Shown here: positions 7,317 through 11,381 of the stretch, piece after piece
Numbering within the stretch: position 1 is the stretch's first letter
Layout: the number at the start of each line of letters is the position of its first letter
NCBI GenBank assembly: GCA_026388345.1
Contig: JAPLJY010000305.1
Coordinates: forward strand, 1-11,381
DNA: 11,381 nt
Direction: 5' to 3'
DNA from: Deltaproteobacteria bacterium
GTDB lineage: Bacteria; Desulfobacterota; Syntrophia; Syntrophales; UBA5619
Notes under the pieces: model-generated
What the model was told of the DNA's origin: nothing
Databases searched by the model: none
What the model saw: the letters and a program-made list of their open reading frames with translations, nothing else
Position numbers and translations under genes: made by a program

Positions 7317-7338
7317 AAAATTCTTTTCCTCATAGTGA
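7310..7338 (+). promoter_or_regulatory. Candidate promoter of the glutaredoxin-FTR-GGT operon
   Basis: A perfect TTGACA lies at 7310-7315. The -10 box is less clear: CATAGT at 7331-7336 (15-nt spacer, four of six matches) or TAGTGA at 7333-7338 (17-nt spacer, weak). It sits about 165 bp before the glutaredoxin start. Confidence 0.4.
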
Positions 7339-7499
7339 ACAGGGTGCGATGCTCCGACAGAGAACCCCATTGCGGGATAACGGTCGAATCGCCCTCCCGA
7401 GATGATCAAACTGGCGATTCTTGATCACCGGAGCGGATGGGCGGAACGTAAGGCACACATCTTGATGATTGAACATTCGGAACATACAGGAGGACGACC
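7339..7499 (+). other. Long leader before the redox operon
   Basis: No gene is firmly supported here. A 33-codon frame (ATG 7402-7404 to TGA 7501-7503) overlaps the glutaredoxin start as ATGA and could be a coupled leader peptide, but it has no convincing Shine-Dalgarno and no known motif. The strong AGGAGG at 7488-7493 serves the glutaredoxin gene. Confidence 0.3.
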
Positions 7500-7745
7500 A
7501 TGACCGTGAAGATGTATACATTGAGCACATGCGGCCACTGCAAGGCGGCAAAACAATTCTTGGGAAACCATGGGATTGCCCATGAATTCACCGATGTGGA
7601 CCTTCTGGCCGGTGAAGAGAGGAAATCCACCCTGGATGAGGTCCGGAAATACAATCCGGGTTGCAGCTTCCCGACCATTCTGATCGGCGACAGGGTGATC
7701 ATCGGGTTCAATGAAACGGAGATCCGGGAGGCCCTCGGTCTATGA
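7500..7745 (+). CDS. Glutaredoxin-like small thiol-disulfide oxidoreductase
   Basis: An 81-residue cytoplasmic thioredoxin-fold protein. The redox motif is Cys-Gly-His-Cys at residues 11-14, after the first beta strand (VKMYTLST); the cis-Pro is in SFPTILIGD (Pro58), and an IIGF segment near 67-70 matches the Gly-Phe region of glutaredoxins and NrdH-type redoxins. CGHC replaces the CPYC of classical glutaredoxins, closer to thioredoxin or disulfide-isomerase motifs, so glutathione dependence is doubtful. ATG 7500 has an ideal AGGAGG 6 nt before it. Its stop overlaps the FTR start (ATGA at 7742-7745), showing translational coupling. That makes it the likely substrate or electron acceptor of the reductase encoded next (inference); homologous ferredoxin:disulfide reductases of anaerobes are known to reduce small thioredoxin-like proteins. 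Confidence 0.9.
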   Translation: MTVKMYTLSTCGHCKAAKQFLGNHGIAHEFTDVDLLAGEERKSTLDEVRKYNPGCSFPTILIGDRVIIGFNETEIREALGL

Positions 7746-8074
7746 CAGCCGGACAGCTTTATGAAACGCTTCGGAAGATTCAGGAGCCGAAGGGTTATTT
7801 CTTCAACCGGGAACGGGAAAAGGTCTTCGATCTTCTAACCGCCCTCCTTTTCAACCGGGAACGTTACGGCTACATGTGCTGTCCTTGCCGCTTGGCATCC
7901 GGAGATCGCGAATGGGACAGGGACATCGTTTGCCCTTGCGCCTATCGAGAGGATGACATCCGGGAATACGGGCAATGCTACTGAAGTCTATATGTGCAGT
8001 CCTCGTGGAACGAGGGCGGGACGGAAAGCGTCTGCGTACCGGAGCGAAGACCAGCGGAGAAGATCCGCTTTTAA
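7742..8074 (+). CDS. ftrB: Ferredoxin:thioredoxin reductase catalytic subunit, probable selenoprotein (UGA at codon 81)
   Basis: The 110-codon reading is my interpretation; an ordinary gene call would end after 80 residues at TGA 7982-7984. FTR catalytic subunits carry a [4Fe-4S] cluster and a nearby disulfide, passing electrons from ferredoxin to a thioredoxin-like disulfide. They need three C-x-C motifs. Here these are Cys47-Pro-Cys49 (in CPCRLASGDRE), Cys64-Pro-Cys66 (in DIVCPCAYR) and Cys79-Tyr-UGA81 (in EYGQCY). In Synechocystis numbering UGA81 equals Cys87, one of the two redox-active cysteines; its partner Cys57 is Cys49 here. Past the UGA the same frame continues as SLYVQSSWNEGG, then VPERRP, typical of the FTR C-terminus, to TAA 8072-8074. 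This restores the usual length of about 110 residues. The TAA overlaps the AAAGGA serving the next gene. A SECIS-like hairpin follows the UGA. The start ATG 7742 overlaps the glutaredoxin stop, with GGGAGG 10 nt upstream. A nonsense mutation is the alternative reading. Confidence 0.85.
7999..8017 (+). promoter_or_regulatory. Candidate bacterial SECIS hairpin after UGA 7982-7984
   Basis: GTCCTCG (7999-8005) pairs with CGAGGGC (8011-8017), giving 7 bp with one G-U around the 5-nt loop TGGAA. The loop begins 21 nt after the UGA and has G in its second position. Bacterial SECIS elements bound by SelB are hairpins immediately 3' of the UGA, inside the coding region, with a G near the start of a small apical loop and the loop roughly 16-37 nt from the UGA. 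All these conditions are met. Confidence 0.7.
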
Positions 8075-8086
8075 AGGATATTCAAA

Positions 8087-9670
8087 ATGACGCTGAACTG
8101 GGATTTTCCTTACCCCTCTCAGAGGATGCCGGTTTTCGCCCGGAATGTGGTGGCAACCTCGCAGCCGCTCGCGGCCCAGGCGGGTCTTCGAATGCTCCTT
8201 CGCGGCGGGAATGCTGTGGATGCGGCCCTGGCCGCCGCGATCACCTTGACCGTCGTCGAACCAACGAGCAACGGGATCGGCAGCGATGCCTTCGCCATGG
8301 TCTGGGACGGAAAAGAACTTTTCGGACTGAACGGATCAGGCCGTTCGCCGCAGGCCTGGTCTGCAAACCGCTTCGCCGGACGATCAAGGATGCCTCAGCT
8401 TGGCTGGGATGCGGTGACCGTCCCCGGCGCTGTGGATCTGTGGTCCACACTCTCCCGGAGGTTCGGCAGGCTGCCCTTCCCCGACCTTTTTGAACCCGCC
8501 ATTGGTTACGCGCAGCACGGTTTCGTCGTTGCACCCGTCACCGCAGAAAAATGGTCGCATACCCCGGAGTTGTATCGCGATTTTCCCCATTTCGCTGCTA
8601 CCTTCCTCCCCGGCGGCCGCGCACCGCGCCCGGGAGAGTTGTTTCAGCCACCGGGATTTGCGAAAACCCTGAAATTGTTGGCAGAGACCCATGGCGAATC
8701 TCTCTACCGCGGAGAACTGGCGAAGAGAATCGTCTCCTTTTCACGAGAAACCGGCGGTTGTTTCTCCGAGAAAGATCTTGCGGAACACCTTACGGAATGG
8801 GTGACACCGTTGTCTCAGACTTGGAACGGCATGACGCTGCATGAACTGCCGCCGAACGGCCAGGGACTGACCGTTCTTATCGCCTTGGGAATCCTGAAAC
8901 GCCTTGCCATCGAACAATATCCGGTCGATTCACCGGACAGCCTCCATCTCCAGATAGAGGCGATGAAAAAGGCTTTTGACGCGGCGCAATACCATATCGC
9001 CGACCCCGCCTGGATGACGGTTGAACCTTCCTCGCTTCTGGATGAAACTTTTCTGAAAGGGATCGCCGACGCCATCCGGATGGACCGTGCCTCGTTCCCC
9101 TCGGCAACGATTCCGCAGGATGGCGGAACGGTCTATCTGACGACCGCTGATGAAGAGGGGATGATGGTCTCTTTCATCCAGTCCAATTACAAAGGTTTTG
9201 GTTCGGGAATCGTCATTCCGGACATCGGGATCAGTCTCCAGAACCGGGGCGAGGGTTTCACACTGGAAGAGGGTCACCCGAACTGTGCCAAGGGGGGAAA
9301 ACGGCCCTACCACACCATCATTCCCGGGTTTGTCATGAAGGACGGGACACCCCTGATGAGCTTCGGGGTCATGGGCGCCCACATGCAGGCCCAGGGTCAT
9401 ATCCAGATGATGATCCGGGTTTTTGCCTGTCATCAGAATCCTCAGGCCGCGGCAGACGCTCCCCGCTGGTATGTCGCCGAAGATTCCCGCCTCTCACTGG
9501 AAGCGGGCTTCGGAGCCGAAATCCGGAATGAACTGAAAAAGCGGGGGCATATCCTGACGGGTGATGTGCCGGCCGCCGTCTTCGGGGGTGCCCAGATCAT
9601 CTACCGCCTGTCCGACGGCTATTGTGCAGCGTCGGATCCGAGAAAAGACGGACAGGCAGTCGGGTACTGA
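8087..9670 (+). CDS. ggt: Gamma-glutamyltransferase family protein, cytoplasmic
   Basis: A 527-residue N-terminal-nucleophile hydrolase. The family transfers or hydrolyses gamma-glutamyl groups of glutathione and similar peptides after self-cleavage into large and small subunits. The large subunit part shows RGGNAVDAALAAAITLTVVEPTSNGIGSDAFA (start near residue 39; Gly-Ile-Gly-Ser-Asp), DAVTVPGAV near 108-116 and LPPNGQG near 254-260. The likely autocleavage site and nucleophile is Thr348 in DGGTVYLT, followed by VSFIQSNY, and the small subunit has RPYHTIIPGF and SFGVMGAHMQAQGH. No signal peptide is present, unlike periplasmic Ggt of E. coli; YwrD-type cytoplasmic relatives are known. ATG 8087 is preceded by AAAGGA 8 nt upstream, overlapping the extended FTR stop, so the gene is the third of one operon. 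It may supply or recycle thiols for the redox pair upstream (inference). Substrate is unverified. Confidence 0.9.
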   Translation: MTLNWDFPYPSQRMPVFARNVVATSQPLAAQAGLRMLLRGGNAVDAALAAAITLTVVEPTSNGIGSDAFAMVWDGKELFGLNGSGRSPQAWSANRFAGRSRMPQLGWDAVTVPGAVDLWSTLSRRFGRLPFPDLFEPAIGYAQHGFVVAPVTAEKWSHTPELYRDFPHFAATFLPGGRAPRPGELFQPPGFAKTLKLLAETHGESLYRGELAKRIVSFSRETGGCFSEKDLAEHLTEWVTPLSQTWNGMTLHELPPNGQGLTVLIALGILKRLAIEQYPVDSPDSLHLQIEAMKKAFDAAQYHIADPAWMTVEPSSLLDETFLKGIADAIRMDRASFPSATIPQDGGTVYLTTADEEGMMVSFIQSNYKGFGSGIVIPDIGISLQNRGEGFTLEEGHPNCAKGGKRPYHTIIPGFVMKDGTPLMSFGVMGAHMQAQGHIQMMIRVFACHQNPQAAADAPRWYVAEDSRLSLEAGFGAEIRNELKKRGHILTGDVPAAVFGGAQIIYRLSDGYCAASDPRKDGQAVGY

Positions 9671-9692
9671 TCATCTCAGGTTGACTGTGCCG

Positions 9693-9722
9693 TGAACAGA
9701 CCCGGGCCTTTCCCGGGGTTCA
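9693..9722 (+). terminator. Stem-loop at the end of the redox operon
   Basis: TGAAC (9693-9697) pairs with GTTCA (9718-9722), and CCCGGG (9701-9706) with CCCGGG (9712-9717), with a 3-nt bulge and a 5-nt loop. The stem is strong but no U-run follows. It is either a weak or Rho-assisted terminator or a 3'-end stabilising hairpin, lying between the ggt stop and the next promoter. Confidence 0.45.
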
Positions 9723-9750
9723 TATCCGGATTATCGTATGTTGTTTGTGA

Positions 9751-9779
9751 TTGACAAACATAAAGGGAATTCTTATCTT
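9751..9779 (+). promoter_or_regulatory. Sigma-70-type promoter of the sigma-like miniprotein gene
   Basis: TTGACA (9751-9756) and TATCTT (9774-9779) with an exact 17-nt spacer. Transcription should begin near 9786. The first in-frame ATG (9738) lies upstream of this promoter, which argues for the TTG start at 9813. Confidence 0.75.
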
Positions 9780-9812
9780 ACCGAAGAACGAATTTTTAAG
9801 GAGACGGACGCC

Positions 9813-10097
9813 TTGAATAATCTTTATAAATGCAGGAAAAAGGGTTCTTCGATCACGGAAATCTGTTTTGATGCCACCTGCGAATGGCATCTGAAGAATG
9901 AAACCTTTTTTAACTGTACTTGGGTCGCATGCAATTTCGGACCCTTCACGCTGGAAGAGGTCGGCGAAATGATGGGTGTCACCCGTGAGCGGATCAGGCA
10001 GATCGAAGCAAAGGCTCTGAAAAAATTACAGCACAAGAAGAGAAGAGATCAACTCCGTGATTTTGCATCACCGAACAGTGAATGGGATATGATTTGA
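9813..10097 (+). CDS. Small sigma-70 region 4 (helix-turn-helix) protein with N-terminal cysteines
   Basis: A 94-residue protein if translation begins at TTG 9813, which follows AAGGAG by 9 nt; the upstream ATG at 9738 has no ribosome-binding site and precedes a near-consensus promoter. Residues 45-84 read as sigma-70 region 4.2: [27 protein letters not shown], then QLRDF, almost the RpoD -35-binding helix-turn-helix. There is no region 2 or 3, so it cannot be a full sigma factor. Before it lie Cys18, Cys23, Cys35 and Cys40 (C-x4-C-x11-C-x4-C) and His26, a plausible metal or redox site. Small cysteine-containing region-4 proteins occur widely in delta-type bacteria; their function is not settled to my knowledge. 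It may act as a transcriptional regulator binding -35-like sites or RNA polymerase. It appears to be a single-gene unit. Confidence 0.82.
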   Translation: MNNLYKCRKKGSSITEICFDATCEWHLKNETFFNCTWVACNFGPFTLEEVGEMMGVTRERIRQIEAKALKKLQHKKRRDQLRDFASPNSEWDMI

Positions 10098-10123
10098 GGG
10101 GCATCCCGCGGATCGATCCGCAA

Positions 10124-10160
10124 GTGGAATGAAACAGAGGGTTCCGCTTATTGTTTTTTT
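10124..10160 (+). terminator. Intrinsic terminator after the sigma-like gene
   Basis: GTGGAA (10124-10129) pairs with TTCCGC (10142-10147; one G-U) around a 12-nt loop and is followed by TTATTGTTTTTTT. A palindrome GCGGATCGATCCGC (10108-10121) just before it can form a second hairpin. The U-run overlaps the stop end of the opposite-strand crotonase gene. Confidence 0.55.
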
Positions 10161-10915
10161 CGATTCTTCAGGGCTTCCATAAATTCAGCCATGTGTTCCT
10201 TTCTTTCCTTTCTGGAAAAAAGGAGCGCCTCCACATCCATTTCAAAATCCAGAGCCGATCCCTTGTCCAGACGGGGGGCGATATCGGAGATCTTCTTGAC
10301 GGCTTCGATTGCTTCGGGTGAGCGCTTGGCCAGTTCCCGCGCCATGGACTCTGCATCCGCCATCAGTTTCTCCGGCGGGGCCACTTTGTTCACAAGACCG
10401 ATCCGCAAGGCCTCCCTGGCACCGATCGGCTCACCCAGCATGGTGATTTCCTTCGCTTTGGACATACCGATGATCTGCCGGAGCGGATTGAAAAGAGGAT
10501 TTATTCCAAACCTCAGTTCGGGATGGCCGAAGATCGCGCTCTCCGAGGCAATGATCAGGTCGCAGACGGTCGCGAGATTGAAACCGCCGCCAAGCGCAAT
10601 TCCGCCTACAACCGCAATGACAGGCTTTCTGCAGAAATAGATTTTCTTCAGAAAGCGGGTGATGGAAAGGAAGTAATCCCTGATTTCCACGTCGGGAATG
10701 CCGGTCATCTCCTTGAGATCCATCCCCGCCGAGAATACGTAATCGCCTCCAGTCAGAATGATGACGCGAACCTCATGATCCTCTTCCAGGCGGGTAAAGC
10801 AATCCTCCAATTCCATCCGCATTTCACAGGAAAGGGCGTTCATCTCACCGGGACGGTACAGAGTCACAATGGCATAGCCGGTTTTTTTTTCGACAAGAAT
10901 CGTTCGAAACGTCAT
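10148..10915 (-). CDS. Enoyl-CoA hydratase/isomerase (crotonase) family protein
   Basis: A 255-residue crotonase-fold enzyme acting on an acyl-CoA thioester in the cytoplasm. Oxyanion-hole and CoA-binding segments are clear: FSAGMDLKEM at 61-70 and GGIALGGGFNLATVCD at 104-119. Of the two hydratase glutamates (rat Glu144 and Glu164), the second is kept as Glu133 in GHPELRFGI, but the first is Asn113 (GGGFNLA instead of GGGCELA). The usual GAGGTQRL after it is replaced by PLFNPLRQIIG. One-glutamate crotonases include isomerases, hydrolases and ring-processing enzymes, so a plain beta-oxidation hydratase is not assured. The start ATG 10913-10915 has AAGG 7 nt upstream. An A9 run encodes residues around Lys10-Lys11. 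It lies 68 bp after sppA on the same strand with no terminator seen, so the two may be co-transcribed, without an obvious functional link. Confidence 0.88.
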   Translation of the reverse strand: MTFRTILVEKKTGYAIVTLYRPGEMNALSCEMRMELEDCFTRLEEDHEVRVIILTGGDYVFSAGMDLKEMTGIPDVEIRDYFLSITRFLKKIYFCRKPVIAVVGGIALGGGFNLATVCDLIIASESAIFGHPELRFGINPLFNPLRQIIGMSKAKEITMLGEPIGAREALRIGLVNKVAPPEKLMADAESMARELAKRSPEAIEAVKKISDIAPRLDKGSALDFEMDVEALLFSRKERKEHMAEFMEALKNRKKQ

Positions 10916-10983
10916 GACTGAACCTTGTAAACCTGACGGATAAGCTCCCTTTGGATCATGACTGTCGGATCGGGCCCATACTG

Positions 10984-11381
10984 CTATTGCAGTAGATACT
11001 GCGCACCTCTTGATTCTACCGCGTTTCTTCTGATTTCCTCCGATACGGCAGACGTCATATTTTCCATTATATACCTCCAGAAGGTCGTCTTTTTCTTCAT
11101 TCCGTAGACGATTTCAGGTTTTTCCTTCATACCCGACAACCGGCCTGCCAGAAGAACGGCATCATTAAGGCCTCCGAGGTCATCGATCAAGGCCAACTCC
11201 TTCGCCTGTCTGCCGATGAAAACCCTTCCATCCGCCAGTCGGACGATTTTCGACAACGGAATTTTGCGGTTTTCGGAAACGGTTCTGACAAATTGATCGT
11301 AGATGTCATCCACGATCCCCTGGATCAGGGATCGCTCTTCCGCCGTCATTTCACGGACAGGAGAACCGATATCTTTGAACT
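10984..11381 (-). CDS. sppA: Signal peptide peptidase SppA (protease IV), C-terminal part
   Basis: The gene runs off the right edge: the frame is open to the last base, giving at least 132 residues, with no true start in the window. The opening FKDIGSPVREMTAEER, followed by FVRTVSENR and the ADGRVFIGRQAKELALIDDLGGLNDAV segment, is typical of S49-family SppA, a membrane-bound serine-lysine protease that degrades cleaved signal peptides. The Lys in KDIGSP lies in the region that holds the catalytic lysine in short SppA proteins, as far as I recall; the serine would be outside. The internal ATG at 11347-11349 is not the start, because the family sequence continues upstream of it. The tail after GMKKKTTFWRYI is probably the amphipathic C-terminal extension. 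The short, single-copy form is assumed. Confidence 0.9.
   Translation of the reverse strand, partial: FKDIGSPVREMTAEERSLIQGIVDDIYDQFVRTVSENRKIPLSKIVRLADGRVFIGRQAKELALIDDLGGLNDAVLLAGRLSGMKEKPEIVYGMKKKTTFWRYIMENMTSAVSEEIRRNAVESRGAQYLLQ

Noticed and set aside
7402..7503. 33-codon frame overlapping the glutaredoxin start as ATGA
   Set aside because: No Shine-Dalgarno sequence and no known motif; mentioned under the leader entry only as a possibility.
7742..7984. FTR ending at UGA 7982-7984 as a complete 80-residue protein
   Set aside because: It would lack the essential last cysteine and the conserved C-terminus, while the frame beyond the UGA stays FTR-like and ends in register with the ggt ribosome-binding site. 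A recent nonsense mutation remains possible but explains the hairpin and spacing less well.
7975..8493. 172-codon frame overlapping the end of FTR and the start of ggt
   Set aside because: It is out of frame with two well-supported genes and has arginine-rich, motif-free sequence.

Overview
The window reads as chromosomal DNA of a strictly anaerobic bacterium of the former Deltaproteobacteria (Desulfobacterota), perhaps Syntrophus-like. This is inferred from the gene set: an elongation factor G of the spirochaete/planctomycete/delta (mitochondrial EF-G1-like) type, a non-photosynthetic ferredoxin:thioredoxin reductase catalytic subunit, a cysteine-bearing sigma-70 region-4 miniprotein and a crotonase. 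No rRNA or tRNA gene or CRISPR array is visible. From about 1600 onward the sequence is moderately GC-rich and densely coding. Positions 1-850 are clearly AT-rich and look acquired.

Layout. 1-1600 is an accessory patch. It holds a CsgG/FlgO-like lipoprotein gene (minus strand), a near-consensus promoter, and the broken 5' end of an IS110-family transposase with its structured non-coding flank; the rest is unassigned. 1664-7142 is a minus-strand block: a P-loop ATPase, fusA (with a strong promoter and a terminator-like hairpin in its leader), a class V aminotransferase and a class II fructose-bisphosphate aldolase. 7288-7338 is a likely divergent promoter region. 7500-9670 is a plus-strand operon: a glutaredoxin-like protein, an FTR catalytic subunit and a cytoplasmic gamma-glutamyltransferase. 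9751-10160 is a single-gene unit for the sigma-like miniprotein. 10148-11381 carries, on the minus strand, an enoyl-CoA hydratase/isomerase-family gene and the C-terminal part of sppA.

The main discovery candidate is the FTR gene. Its frame stops at UGA 7982-7984, exactly where the family has the last, redox-active cysteine of its third C-x-C motif (here Cys-Tyr-UGA). The frame then continues for 29 codons of recognisable FTR C-terminus to a UAA at 8072-8074, whose A's form the ribosome-binding site of the next gene. A 7-bp hairpin with a G-containing 5-nt loop starts 14 nt after the UGA, as expected of a bacterial SECIS element. The simplest reading is a selenocysteine-containing ferredoxin:disulfide reductase, co-transcribed and translationally coupled with its probable glutaredoxin-like partner. 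The adjacent gamma-glutamyltransferase fits a low-molecular-weight thiol theme.

Secondary points are: the possible attenuator before fusA, a possible relic IS110 bridge RNA, an internal promoter showing that the sigma-like miniprotein starts downstream of its first ATG, and a crotonase missing one of the two hydratase glutamates. All family assignments come from reading motifs; no database search was run.
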